Source: Auriscalpium vulgare (Eukaryota; Basidiomycota; Agaricomycetes; Russulales; Auriscalpiaceae). Taken from it: DNA of 64,000 nt. Position numbers and translations under genes: made by a program. The notes beneath the pieces are model-generated. The model made no database searches and was not told the DNA's origin. It saw only the letters and a list, made by a program, of their open reading frames with translations. The stretch lies in the NCBI GenBank assembly GCA_019915015.1, contig JAHBBC010000010.1, positions 558,001-622,000 on the forward strand, in the 5' to 3' direction. Shown piece by piece: positions 11,108-23,571 of this stretch. Positions within the stretch are counted from its first letter, which is position 1. Every line of letters begins with the position of its first letter.

Positions 11108-11617
11108 GCAGAATATGCGGGAAGGCTCACCAGAGAAGCTTGCAGGGCGTAAGATAATCGTGTCCGTTCACGCGTTGGGCGGCGCAGTCGGTGGACAGTC
11201 GGTGCATGGGGCGGGACGGGGGAGCTGTGGGGAGGGCACACGCGGCTCACAAGAGGTGTCTGTGATGTATGTAAGCAGCCGTGCCGAAGGCCGGTGATAG
11301 CCGGGGCCGGCTGGCCGCATCAAAATGAACTTCGGACGTCCCGTCAACCGTACATAGCACGTTGGTGTACTGAAACCTACTGGTGATACATTACATTGAG
11401 TGTCTGTTCGAGTTCTGCTTTTGAGGCGGAGGTGCAGAGGAATAGTTGGGGGACGTGGTGTGGGTGGTACAACAGGCGCGAGGTCGGGCGGGCACCGACG
11501 GCAATCAAACCGGCCATCAAACCGGCACCCGGCGACCATGACCGAATAGATGCAGGCACAACCCCGAAAAACCCCCTAGTAAACGATTCTACTTCGTAAA
11601 CTCAGGGAATCGTAACT
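11108..11617. other. No gene seen
   Basis: Short frames only; no family pattern, RNA or repeat recognised. Confidence 0.35.
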
Positions 11618-13500
11618 ATGTCTCCTTTACGCCGCTGGCTCAGACTTATGATGCCATCGTACAGGCTTGGGCGCCCGTCCCCTCACTGCGCTGATCCTGC
11701 CTGGTGCGCCTTCTGCCGCATCTCTCAACGCCTCATATGCTCATTACCTTTCACCAGCCCATTCATAATGCCTGGCATGGCGCCCGCTCAGGCTCCTGCC
11801 GAACTCCATCGCATCCTCGTCGAAGTGGTACACAGGTCGTCCCAGGTCCGCCACCCTCCGAGTCCCCTCTTCCGCAGCGCCTCCTCGTCCGCCGTGTTCC
11901 CTGCAACATGCGAAATTCGCGCCGCGACCTCCCGCTATTCCACCGCACCCTCCGCGCCAACCTGTACCTCGCCAGGCACTCGCTGCGTCAACTTGGTCAT
12001 AAACGTCGCACATTGAGAGTTTGACGCTGCTCTCGCTCTGCCCCGGCCGTCGGGGCCCATCATTCGTCAAAATGACTGACACGGTGCGTCTGCGCGCGCT
12101 CCCATTCCGCCTCGTGCACCTGAGGTTGATTGGCAAGAACAGGGCATTCAATCGCATCATGAATTTATGGCCGAGCCTCGCACGTACTCTCGCGCTATCC
12201 CTCTGCAGCCCCTCAACCTCGCAATTCCGGGAGAGCAGCCGCTGGTCAGTTGCATCATCGAGATGTGTCCGTCTGTACGTGCGCTGCTTGCTCCTCGTCT
12301 TCAAGCAGCCCGGCCTTGCTGTGAGCCCGCTGCGCTCGCCACACTCGCAGACCTGTCGACACCCGCCGTGGGGCAATAACTGGATTCTGTAGGAGCTCCG
12401 TAGTTCTCTTGCCCTCGGCTCTGACCGCCTCTTAGCATCGCTGTCTTTTACTTGCTCGCTCACAGGACCCAACGCGTCGCCCTTGCCCTGCGCCCACCGC
12501 CCTCCGGCCCCGCAAGACGAACCCGGGCAACCCTTCCTGCGCATGGCCGCTTGACGCCAAGCTCGCTCTGCCGTTCCTCTGCAACCTTCTGCAACGGCGC
12601 TCGCCGCGCATCGCGCATCAAGCTTCAAACCCGCACTCGCGCCACCTTCGAGAGACTCGTGCGAAATGAAGACAGGGTACGGGTGGCCGAATTGCTTTCA
12701 GACAACGGCCGGCTACTACTCCCAGTGCGTGACGATTTTTGCCCTGTCCACATAGTAAGTACTAGCTAATGGCCAGGGCATCTCGCGCCTCGCGGCTCGT
12801 GTAACAAGGTTCAACGGTCTCAAGCTCGACAGTAAGGATCCCCGGCAGCCGAGAGTCGCCTGAGCAATCCGCTCAATCCACCCGGCCTACCCACGGAGCG
12901 CTCCTCGCGGCCTCTCCACAACCTCTATCTTTGCGGCGTGTCTCGGGGCCCACATCTTCGTGAGCCTCCCCGCTAGGAGCGAATTTTGATTGCAAATTTT
13001 GTATGTACACGATGCAATAAGTAGCTAGCACAATAGAATCTCGGTGCGACCTCTGATGTTTAGCCCCAACGCACCTTCTCCGCATTCGGGAATGAATATA
13101 GCGCTTCGTTCGGGCGCATTCACTTGCGACGACCTCTATGTGCACCGTGTACGCCCGACCAGCTTAGATGAACGAAGGGATGGATCTTTACGCGTCGGAA
13201 TCACCACCAAATGTAGCTCTCCGGCTGGAAATCCCGCACGGCCACGCCGGCTTCTGGTCGCGGCATACGGTACGCCCCATCCATAGCGTCATGGCAGCTG
13301 CAACGGGAGTCCTGACATCCCGAGGCGAATGTCTAGTAGCCCGGCCCGCGATTGCGCATATAACGCTGACGGCGGAGGTACTACGCCCTTGTCGATCGAG
13401 GTCGAGGTGTCGACATACTGTTGAGCGTGGGTTGCCGCCGAAGATGGTGGGGCGGTGTGCATGTGAGATATCGACGCTATGTAGAGACGAGGCATTGTGA
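11618..13500. repeat. Degenerate tandem duplicate, copy 1
   Basis: Blocks of this segment recur in order in about 13900-15500. They include GCATCNCTGTCTTT followed by ACCCAACGCG at about 12436 and 14033, the (T/C)CTCAAGCTC...GACAG...GACTCCCC/GATCCCC block near 12815 and 14435, the CCACAACCTC block near 12916 and 14562, and the GTAGCTCTCC block near 13213 and 14906. On the plus strand the first part resembles an F-box opening (APAELHRILVEVVHRSSQ at about 11790) but goes out of frame. It is probably a decayed F-box/LRR gene that was duplicated before or during decay. Confidence 0.5.
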
Positions 13501-13899
13501 ATTCATATAAGCTTGGCTATAGTCTTACCAGACTGAGAGTGTGCAGGTCGATAGAGTCGACCGCGCAAAGCGCATCGCTGAGGGAGGGTCGACAGCGGCC
13601 GAGGCTCGGAAGAGGAGCGACGAGGCGATTGCATGGCGGACGGTGAGCTAGTGCGCACGGTAGATAGCTCACGACGGACATGAAGTTGGGCGGTGGAAGG
13701 CGGGTCATCGGCGGCAGACTTGGTGCTGTCTTGTGCTCTGCATGCGCGGGTGCTGGCCTCCCGGATGAGAATACCGGTGGAGAAATACAGAGCCGAAGTG
13801 AGAGTCGTCGAAGGGTCGGTCGGCGTCGAATGGTGGGGAAGCAAGAAGGCGCGGTGCAGGAGGACGCGCGTGAGGGAGTCGCGCCGTCGGCCACCTCTC

Positions 13900-15500
13900 T
13901 CAATCGTTCGCTGCCGTCTTCAAGCAGTCCCTTGATCTTATGCTGCGTTCGTCGGACTCGGTCGTGGTCAGTCGCCACTCGCCGGATGCCTGGCCAATCT
14001 GCCGAGGCTCCGCATCGTCAACGCATATGTAGCATCTCTGTCTTTCACCTACAAACCCAACGCGCCGCCCTTGCCGTGCATCCAAAGTTCGCACCGCAGC
14101 CTAGCGTCTTATGATGCAACACCCTCGTACACCATCATGCGCAACAGGCATCAAGACCAGGCTCACGCCGCCATTGTACAGCTCGGACAGACCGAAGATG
14201 TCGAATGGCGTTCATAACGGCCATCTGCAGCAGTGCGTAAAGATCAGCGCCCAGTCGGCTCTCCACGTCGTGAGTCCCTCTGAGCTGGGCACACTGTATC
14301 CACTCACAATTTCCGTCTAGAGCATGCATACTGTACACGCGCAAGCGAATTCTCAAGATGTGGAGAAGGTGCGCTGCCTTCGGAATCACCAGGTCGTTCG
14401 AGGGCATGCGCGCTTCGGGGCTCACAACACGGCCTCAAGCTCAAACTCGACAGACAGGTTAGGACTCCCCGGCGCCCGCAACCTGCTGAAACGACAAAGC
14501 CTAGCGACGGATCTCGCGTGTTCGTCGTCCTCGTGACGCCGCCTTGATATCATCCCCTCCCCACAACCTCCGTCTTTGCTGCATCTTTGGTGGGCCCCCT
14601 TCTTCGCATGTTCTGGGATCTTCCTGGTACTACTTATCACGATCGGGTCTCATTTCAAATGTTGTATATATGGCTACGTGTACACGATACAGTATCGTAT
14701 TTAATAAAAACTTACTTTTGGCTTCCGCGGCGCCCCACAACTAGTCCTCCGACTCCCAGCTTCTCGCCACTTGCGAACGCGTTTCTTCGCATCCGATTCC
14801 TTCCAGAACGAATGTTTGCAAGCATATCCACATCCTGTGCACGGACCTGTTCAGCATAGATCATAAAAGAAAACGGATGCTTACGCATCAAAGTCGTCGC
14901 CGGGCGTAGCTCTCCAGCGGGCAGTGGTCATCCTGCTCGGTCACGCCAGCTACTAGTCTTCACCGGCAGGGTACGCACCCGCGCTGCTTGCATCCCATTC
15001 ATAGCGTCACGGCGGCGCGAGACGGGAGTCCAGATGCCCGGAGGCGCACTAGCCGCGCAGTGTACTGCGACTGCGCGCAGACGAGTCGTTCGAGGCTGAG
15101 GCCGTCAACATACGGGGCGCCAGGGTCTAGGAAAAGAGCGATGTGTTGAGCGCAGGTGGCGCTGAAGGCGGTAGAGTTTGCGCGGCGGGTGGGCTTGTAT
15201 GATACGGGCCACCGAGCGCGCGATTTCGAGCACGCTATGCAAAACGAAACAGTTAGAGTCCAAACTTTCAAAACCACGGTGCGAGGTGAGGTGAGGTGAG
15301 AAGCGTCTTACCGGATTGGCGTAAATATCATTTCTACATCGCAGAGGCAGGTGAGTACATCGCGGGCGGAGGTCGACAGCGGCCAAGGATCGACATGGGG
15401 AACGAGGTGGGCGTTATGTTGTGCACGGGCAGCGGGGAAATGAAGAGACGACGGGATAGGAGGGTAGAGAAAGGAGGATGAGCTGAGATGACGGTAAGCT
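13900..15500. repeat. Degenerate tandem duplicate, copy 2
   Basis: Second copy of the block at 11618-13500 (see there for shared landmarks), about 1.6-1.9 kb downstream in the same orientation. No continuous reading frame survives in either copy. The short non-matching stretch 13500-13900 separates them. Confidence 0.5.
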
Positions 15501-17044
15501 AGCGCAAGGTAGGTATGAAGAGCAGCTCACCAGTCACGACCTGATCGATACCAGGACGATGGAATTCGGCCGTCTTCTCTTCTCGCTTGGACAGCAGCGT
15601 ATGTCCGATGTGATGGAAGTAGAAGAGGGCGCAGTGGGAGGAGTATGCATGCAGGACATCAGGCAGCAGGCGGCTGGCTTGCAAAACCAACCTTGCCGAG
15701 GCACTCTACTCGACGTGACTGATCGTGAGCTCGAGTACACACGCCGACGGCAGCTCACCGGCACCGATACATCCCTACACCGAACACAGCAACATATCGC
15801 CTGGCATCCCAGAGGCTCAACTCTACGGACGGCGATGAGCGGACGCGCGACTATGGCGCGAGCGAGTCGACAGGCTATCGACGACTCGAACTCGCCTAGC
15901 TTGGAGCGTCCGTCATTCACCATGGTGTAAGATACGATGTGTGCACCGTTTGCTCTTCTTGCCTTGGTGCCGATCGCCGAAGTGTGTCCTTCGTGAGCCG
16001 CAAGGAGCGAGCTGTAGCCAGAAGGCGCACCGACGTTTTCAACCAACTCTGAAGCCCAGACCGAGAAGCTGCTGCGCGCATGCGACAAGGGCTCTCGCGG
16101 CTAAATCCCTACGTCGTGCGGCGACCCTCCTGTGGACGTAGCTCAACCAACACGACCTCGAGAGTCGAGACTGAGACCCGAGAAGTCAGAAAGAAGAACT
16201 CGAGCAGCGATGGAGACAGGTACGCACCTCGCCTTTCTCAGCGGCTATCCTCCACGTTACGACGCCTCTCGCCCTCCCGACGCTCGCGTCAGGCCCCTGC
16301 CGCAGATGGGAGACGCGCGCGCGAAGCTTGAGCGCGGTGAGGAGAGCAGGTTGCGGACATTGAACACGCAACACCGATGGTCGGTCTAAGGCGGATGCAA
16401 CGCAGGTTGGGTGGGACACAGCGTAGTTCATGGCGGTGCTTCGCAGATGCGTTTCGACAGGGATTCAATCTATCGGGGGCCGCGTGATTGGCCGGGTGCC
16501 AGCAGAACAAGTCGACGACACAGTGGTGGGCATGAGTTCACCTCGACATTGCCTCGCCCCGCTGTGGAGAGAGGCAGGCGGTTGTAGGGCAAGACGGCGT
16601 CGACTCGGAAAGGCGGTCACGGTGCGGCGTGCGCGGGAAGGCGACGTGCGCGTGTGAGTCTTTGCCCTCACGCTTCCTCGAGGCTCGCCTTCAGCATCGT
16701 ACCATCACGATCTCGCCGCATCGTAAGTCGTCGGGAGGCTCTAGCGCACTGAATCTCGCTCACGGACCGCTTGTACGTTAGATCTCAACTACCAATCAAC
16801 CCTCGTCCCGAGCTTGCAACTCTCGATCGTCGTCGAATCGATGGCACACGCGCGTGCTGAACACAACATTCGGTGCGATTATGAACGCCGTGCTACGGTA
16901 GCTACCGCCGCTGACGGTTTGTCGACACAGGAATGCTCTTTCTCCTGAGGCTGCACCCGTTCTGAAGGATAGGCTCGAGCTCACAGGTGCGTACATGCAC
17001 GTCATCTTCAACGCCTCTTCTGTCGCTGAGGCACTCTCCTCAAG
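15501..17044. other. No confident gene; upstream region of the NLR gene
   Basis: Frames of up to 184 codons exist on both strands, but none has a recognisable domain. A short plus-strand ATG frame at 16996 (MHVIFNASSVAEAL) could be the first exon of the NLR gene, but no splice joins it in phase. Confidence 0.3.
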
Positions 17045-20000
17045 TCGAAAGGTGCACAGAACTGCCCAAGATCAGCTCCCTCAAGGGCTTCTATGTCTCC
17101 ATCCGAGTCGACGGTACTGTGAAGGACACTGGTCTATCTAAGGGCAAGGATGAAGTTATATGGAATGAACCTATCCCTCTCGTCTTGTACGTTTCTTACT
17201 CCTCAATTCTCGAAAGGCATCATTTGATGATGCCTGTCAGTGAATTCTCCGATGCATCCACAGTAGAGATGCAGATCTGGGCCGCCCGTGGGATCCCAAA
17301 ATTTCGGTCAAAGCCTGTCGCCAGAATTTCTATCCCTCTTTCAGATTTGCTTCAAGTCAGGACCGGTAAGTTATCTATTCTGCCTTGTATTTTATCAGGA
17401 TGGCCATACAAATATGTCCTTGTTCCTAGACCCCTGCTCCCTCACAATCACATATCCTAAGAAAAGTGCAGGCCAGCTATGCCAGCTCTATGTGACCGCC
17501 ACTCAGATAACTCAGCAGCAAGAGCAAGAGCGGGTTCAAAGTGAGGTAGCTAATGTGATAGCAAATCCTATAGGCAGTGCCCCAGATGCAATCACATCAT
17601 TTGGAAATGGAGCTGTGGCTGTACATGAGCATGCAGCATCTGTAGTTGATGTATGGGGACCACTTCTGCAAAAGCTCAAACTGTTTGCAGATTTGATGGA
17701 CAAAGTGTCTGAGGTATATTTGCTGCCTTATCTTTGATAGTTTACAGTGCTGAGTGGATCTTTAGGTTCACCCATACTTGTCAGCAGCTTGGAAAATATT
17801 GGATGCAGGGAGAAAGGTATGCATGTTGTTCATTGTTTCTTAGGGAACAAAATTTATACAACTATGCAGATAATGGTCACTCAACAAGAACGAGACAGCA
17901 AAGTTGAAAAGCTTGGACAAGATATGATCAATGTTTATGATCTCATAAACCAAGCTGGTGCTTTTCAGGGGAGTGAAGGACAAAAGAATGTTTGCAGTGC
18001 CCTAGCCAAGCAAACCTTGGAATGTGGCTATTTCATTGTTGACTATTACAGGAACAAAATCTTCTGTAAATCCCAGTGTTTGCTTCAACTTTGAAAGCTT
18101 GCTGATTTTATTTACAGGGAAACGAACCGTCAAGCATATAGTGTCTCAGATTGACATCATCATCTCAAGGTATCAGGATCAGTTCAGGGAACTCAAGGAT
18201 GCCTTTCAACTGCAAACAGCTATCCACACTCAACTGATTGTTCAAAGAATCTTTGCAAATGTAGGCCAAGTTGAAAATCTTGGTAAGCTTTCTGCTATTG
18301 CTTGAACTCTTTTCTCACAGAAAGACTAGTGGAGAAATTTGAACTCTCTACTATGCCTTATGCTCAAGGTGTGCGACATCAGACAGGAAAGCAATGCCTG
18401 GCAGGGACACGTGAAAAACTGCTTGATGATATCAAAGATTGGATTGATAGTCCAAAAGATAATGGTCCAAAATTATGTCTCTTGACTGGTCTCTCTGGAA
18501 GTGGAAAGTCATCTGTGGCACACTCCATTGCAGAGCACTATCATCAGCTGAATCGCTTGGGGTCATCTTTCTGTTTTAACAAAGGCAAAGTCCTGTCAAA
18601 ATTACTGTTCACTACTCTGGCAAAAGATCTTGCTCAATTTGACCGTGATTTCAAACATTCACTTGTAAACTCCATTGGCAACAATGCATCACTACAATCA
18701 GTGCAAGATCTGAATGATCAAGTGCAAAATTTCATCATTTCACCTATGCAGGATCTCACCTTTGTGGGACCTATTGTGATTGTTATTGATGCACTGGATG
18801 AAAGTGGAATTTTAGGCTATCGCATTGAGTTATTGAGATTATTGATCACATTTTCAAAGCTGCCATCAAATTTCCGTATTCTTCTAACGTCTAGGCCAGA
18901 GGAGGATGTTTTGAAAACTCTTGTTCCAAATCCCAATGTGCACCATCTCAAAATGGGAGATATTGCAAAGGAGTCGACCGACAAAGATATCCTACAATTT
19001 GTCTCCTCTCAGCTCACAGACGAGTTAGGAATGCCACTTTCTATATTCCAAGACCAACATTATAGGACTTTGGTGAAGAAATCGGAAGGACTATTTCAGT
19101 GGGCTTACCTTGCCTGCTCTGTCATTAAAGGTCAAATGGGAGGGAGCTCCTTAAATCGTGAGATGCTGAGGAGATATAAACAGCTCACTTCAAATAGCTC
19201 TCAAGAATCACATCATGAAAAAGGAGTTTTAGATGAGTTATATAATGTTGTATTGTCCCAATTCATTGTAGAGCCGGAGGCTGATGGAGCAGCAAATGAG
19301 AGGCTAAAGACTCTGAGAGCACTTCTAGGACAAATACTTGCTGCTTTCCAGCCACTATCAGCCAACTCTCTGAAAAGAATGTATACAATAATTCCAGGCC
19401 TGGATTTAACCCTGACTGAAGACTTTGGATGGGCTCTGGGAAAATTGGGTGCTCTGCTTACAGGGGTTAGTGATCCATCAGAGCCAATCCGCTTTATTCA
19501 TTCATCTTTCCGAGACTTTGTGACCACTAAGACAAAGAGTGGAAAATTCCATGTAGAAGATTTGTCACAGCATCACCAACTATTTGTGCAAGGTGCACTT
19601 AATACTCTCAATGAGAAGCTTAGATTCAATATGTGCCAGATTCCATCTTCTTATTATGTGAACAGTGATGTTCCAGACTTGAATGAGAAAATTGCAGCAT
19701 ACTTTGACCCCTGGTCAAAATATGCAGTGCAGTACTGGGCAATGCATTTGGAGACAATATTATTTGATCCACAACTTGAGTGTCTTATACAACTGCTGCT
19801 TGAAAGAAAACTGCTCTTTTGGCTTGAGGCTCTTAGTCTATTAGACATTGTAAATACTGCTGTAGGATCATTGTATGCGGCTGCTGCGTACTGTCAGGTT
19901 AGTAACGGGTTGAATCCTATTGTGAATAACAAAACTAATGCTCTGCTCTAGGAAAATAGATTGATTTCATATATCTTGGATGCTGTGAGATTTGTGCAAA

Positions 20001-22402
20001 TGTGTGCACCTCCCATTGTGAGATCAGTACCTCAATTGTACCTATCAGGCATTCCAAGTGCTCCAACAACATCTATTGTGTATCAAGAGCATATAAAGCT
20101 TCTGAAACATCTGCCTGTTGTACATTTAGGGCATACGCCTCATTGGCCTAGAACAATTACATCTATACAGGCCCATAAGGAAGCTGTTCGAGCTGTGGCA
20201 TACTCCCCAGATGGAAGACACATTGCCTCTGGCTCTAATGACAAGACCATCCGCATCTGGGATGCACAGACAGGCCAGCCAGTGGGCACACCTCTTGAGG
20301 GGCACACAAATTGGGTCTACTCTGTGGCATACTCCCCAGATGGAAGACACATTGCCTCTGGCTCTGATGACCGGACCATCCGCATCTGGGATGCACAGAC
20401 AGGCCAGGTCGTGGGCACACCTCTTGAGGGGCACACAAGTTGGGTCTCCTCTGTGGCATACTCCCCAGATGGAAGACACATTGCCTCTGGCTCTGATGAC
20501 CAGACCATCCGCATCTGGGATGCACAGACAGGCCAGGTCGTAGGCACACCTCTTGAGGGGCACACAAGTTGGGTCTCCTCTGTGGCATACTCCCCAGATG
20601 GAAGACACATTGCCTCTGGCTCTAGTGACCAGACCATTCGCATCTGGGATGCACAGACAGGCCAGCTCATGGGCACACCTCTTGAGGGGCACACAAGTTG
20701 GGTCTCCTCTGTGGCATACTCCCCAGATGGAAGACATATTGCCTCTGGCTCTGATGACCAGACCATCCGCATCTGGGATGCACAGACAGGCCAGGTCGTG
20801 GGCACACCTCTTGAGGGGCACACAAATTGGGTCTCCTCTGTGGCATACTCCCCAGATGGAAGACACATTGCCTCTGGCTCTAGTGACCAGACCATTCGCA
20901 TCTGGGATGCACAGACAGGCCAGCTCATGGGCACACCTCTTGAGGGGCACACAAGTTCGGTCTCCTCTGTGGCATACTCCCCAGATGGAAGACACATTGC
21001 CTCTGGCTCTGGTGACCGGACCATCCGCATCTGGGATGCACAGACAGGCCAGCTCATGGGCACACCTCTTGAGGGGCACACAAATTGGGTCTCCTCTGTG
21101 GCATACTCCCCAGATGGAAGACACATTGCCTCTGGCTCTAGTGACCAGACCATTCGCATCTGGGATGCACAGACAGGCCAGGTCGTGGGCACACCTCTTG
21201 AGGGGCACACAAGTTGGGTCTCCTCTGTGGCATACTCCCCAGATGGAAGACACATTGCCTCTGGCTCTAGTGACCAGACCCTTCGCATCTGGGATGCACA
21301 GACAGGCCAGCTCATGGGCACACCTCTTGAGGGGCACACAAGTTGGGTCTGCTCTGTGGCATACTCCCCAGATGGAAGACACATTGCCTCTGGCTCTGCT
21401 GACTGGACCATCCGCATCTGGGATGCACAGACAGGCCAGCCAGTGGGCACACCTCTTGAGGGGCACACAAGTTGGGTCTGCTCTGTGGCATACTCCCCAG
21501 ATGGAAGACACATTGCCTCTCGCTCTGATGACGGACCATCCGCATTGGGATGCACAGACAGGCCAGCTCATGGGCACACCTCTTGAGGGGCACACAAGTT
21601 GGGTCTCCTCTGTGGCATACTCCCCAGATGGAAGACATATTGCCTCTGGCTCTGATGACCAGACCATCCGCATCTGGGATGCACAGACAGGCCAGGTCGT
21701 GGGCACACCTCTTGAGGGGCACACAAATTGGGTCTCCTCTGTGGCATACTCCCCAGATGGAAGACACATTGCCTCTGGCTCTAGTGACCAGACCATTCGC
21801 ATCTGGGATGCACAGACAGGCCAGCTCATGGGCACACCTCTTGAGGGGCACACAAGTTGGGTCTCCTCTGTGGCATACTCCCCAGATGGAAGACACATTG
21901 CCTCTGGCTCTGCTGACTGGACCATCCGCATCTGGGATGCACAGACAGGCCAGCTCATGGGCGCACCTCTTGAGGGGCACACAAGTTGGGTCTGCTCTGT
22001 GGCATACTCCCCAGATGGAAGACACATTGCCTCTGGCTCTGATGACCAGACCATCCGCATGTGGGATGCACAGACAAAACCAAACATGTCAGACAACCAG
22101 CTGTCTCATTCTCATTTGGTGAAATATCTAAATCATTCTCTGTGCACCCCCACAACTTAAATGCCCTACATAATGGGAGTGATATCCAGCTTACTATAAC
22201 TTCTGATGGCTGGATTGTTGATTCTGAATGTTCTCCTCCCGCTCTTATAATGTGGCTTCCCCCCACAATCGAGTTCTCTACACACCAAGCACAATTCACA
22301 TTATGGGTGCTTATACTGAGGTTGACCTTAGTGATTTTGCACATGGTCCAGACTGGACTAAATGCATGGAATAGTAGAAAGGATATTGTTTGTAGTAGTT
22401 GA
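17045..22402 (+). pseudogene. NACHT-WD40 (NLR-type, HET-E-like) gene with frame breaks
   Basis: Exons read: 17045-17186, 17241-17365, 17399-17713, 17766-17816, 17870-18065, 18118-18282, 18321-19897, 19952-end. Domain order: a C2-like N-terminus (KGFYVSIRVDG, WNEPIP), a helical region, then a NACHT NTPase with Walker A GLSGSGKSS (about 18488-18514), Walker B IVIVIDALDES (about 18775-18807) and LLTSRPEE, and then 15 WD40 repeats. The tail DGWIVD...IMWLPPTIEF is typical of this family. In fungi such proteins act in non-self recognition and cell death by oligomerising after ligand binding to the repeats. Breaks: the join of exons 2 and 3 is out of phase with the best donor; two 1-bp deletions in repeat 11 (about 21531 and 21545) shift the frame; and the tail is in another frame (change near 22073). 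The true start is unresolved. The gene is visibly AT-richer than its surroundings. Confidence 0.75.
20161..22080 (+). repeat. Array of 15 near-identical 129-bp WD40 repeats
   Basis: The phrase CTGTGGCATACTCCCCAGAT starts at 20193 and recurs every 129 bp to 21483. It recurs again at 21610 (127 bp, two deletions) and then every 129 bp to 21997: 15 units of 43 codons. Differences between units fall at a few codons: N/S and W/S after HT, Y/S/C before SVAYSPDG, N/D/S/G/A in SGSxD, K/R/Q/W after that D, and PVG/VVG/LMG before TPLEG. Because 129 is divisible by 3, long spurious frames run through the array on both strands. Confidence 0.9.
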
Positions 22403-23086
22403 TGAGATGGAATATATTTATCTGATATAAGCCACATAACAGAATGTAAATGTAAGGGGAGCATATGCGTGTGGGCGCTGTCGTGCGAGAGGGTGTTTTG
22501 ATACAAACTCTTGAGTCAGAGGGACCTGGATTTTCTAAGTTCTCAAGGCCTTCTCTGGTGTTCGTGGGATTAGCTGATTGTTCTCTTGAGTGGGATGTAC
22601 TTTCCGCTAGATGCGTAACTATCCAATGAAGATGGCGATAGGCTGGCTAGGCTGGACTGGCTTTCTGTCCTAGTAGAATGGAGGAATGAAGATGAGGCGT
22701 TCAGCGAGTGATGAAGCTGCGAGCTGAGGAAAGGTGGCGACAATGGAATAAGATGAGAGGGAGTAAAATCCGTTAAGCAGAGACTGGACGAAGGATAACA
22801 GGAGCCTAGTATCGGCTAGGCTCTCTTGTACGACCTGGACTGGACTTGACGTAGACGTACAACCGTGTGTTGACGTGACGTACTGACCGGTGTCGCGCGT
22901 GAATAGATTGACTAGAAAACTTGAGATGTTGAGGTGCTGTTGCTAGAAGATGTGTTCCACAGAGAGTACCTGTCCGTCAAGGATCGAGGGTCCTCCTTTA
23001 ATATCATTCCAAAACTGTCTGACTAATACATGGCTATGTACAAAAGTGACTTGTGCTGACTCTAAATAACTCCCCCTGACTAGGTA

Positions 23087-23129
23087 TGACTCACTCCAAG
23101 AGTGACTCATCCTGACCAGGAATGACTCA
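23087..23129. promoter_or_regulatory. Cluster of three TGACTCA (AP-1/Gcn4-type) motifs
   Basis: Perfect 7-bp motifs at 23087-23093, 23103-23109 and 23123-23129, with further TGACT half-copies around them. TGACTCA is the classical bZIP (AP-1/Gcn4) site. No adjacent gene is evident, so a role is speculative. Confidence 0.35.
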
Positions 23130-23365
23130 GCCTGACTCCTTGGAATGTTCTGGGACATTCTGGGAAGCTCGGCGGGAAAAATGATTAAGGAGTGTGGAAG
23201 GTGCAGCCTAGCCTGCTGACCGGAATCTGAAGGGGAAGATGAAGGGATGAAAATATAGTATGCTGGAAGGTGGGATCTACAATACAGAGTAAATATTGTG
23301 TGTTTGTGTAAGAGATAATGGGAAAACAGACCGTTTTCGAAAGCTCTTCTGCGGCAGCCCCACCT

Positions 23366-23391
23366 CGTAGGATCTCGCACCAGATCCTACG
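23366..23391. other. Perfect 10-bp inverted repeat (hairpin)
   Basis: CGTAGGATCT and AGATCCTACG separated by CGCACC. There is no T-run terminator context. It may be part of an LTR or a structured transcript. Confidence 0.5.
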
Positions 23392-23571
23392 ACACACGTC
23401 AGCCGGGCACTTCCTATTTTGTAGCATGTGCCTGTTTTGTAGCGTAGCTCCACAGCCAAGTCCTGCGCACGTACACATTGTTGAAAATTCGAATTAAATC
23501 ACATCACGGCTGTCCATCATGCCCTCAGAGGCCGTGAAGTCATCCTTGCTCTGCTGCAGTTTATCATACCT

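Larger units (their letters stand above)
22403..23571. other. AT-rich intergenic region downstream of the NLR gene
   Basis: No gene seen. It contains three TGACTCA motifs and a 10-bp perfect hairpin, listed separately. The sequence has the look of a decayed LTR, but no second copy is in the window to prove it. Confidence 0.35.

Noticed and set aside
11744..12628. 294-codon minus-strand frame
   Set aside because: Arg/Gly-rich, no domain, lies across the degenerate duplicate block and is not matched in the second copy. Judged a shadow of GC-rich sequence.
20553..21540. Second plus-strand frame through the repeats as an overlapping gene
   Set aside because: Same repeat artefact. Only its last part (after about 21546) is real coding sequence, because of the two deletions in repeat 11.
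20161..22080. CRISPR array
   Set aside because: Regular repeats, but with no spacers; they are in-frame WD40 coding units of a eukaryotic gene.
20126..22096. 656-codon open frame on the minus strand through the WD40 array
   Set aside because: The repeat unit is 129 bp (divisible by 3), so any stop-free frame of one unit stays open across the array. The translation is itself a 43-residue repeat with no family resemblance, while the plus strand encodes WD40 repeats.
23366..23391. Hairpin as a transcription terminator
   Set aside because: Intrinsic terminators are a bacterial feature and there is no T-run; listed only as an inverted repeat.
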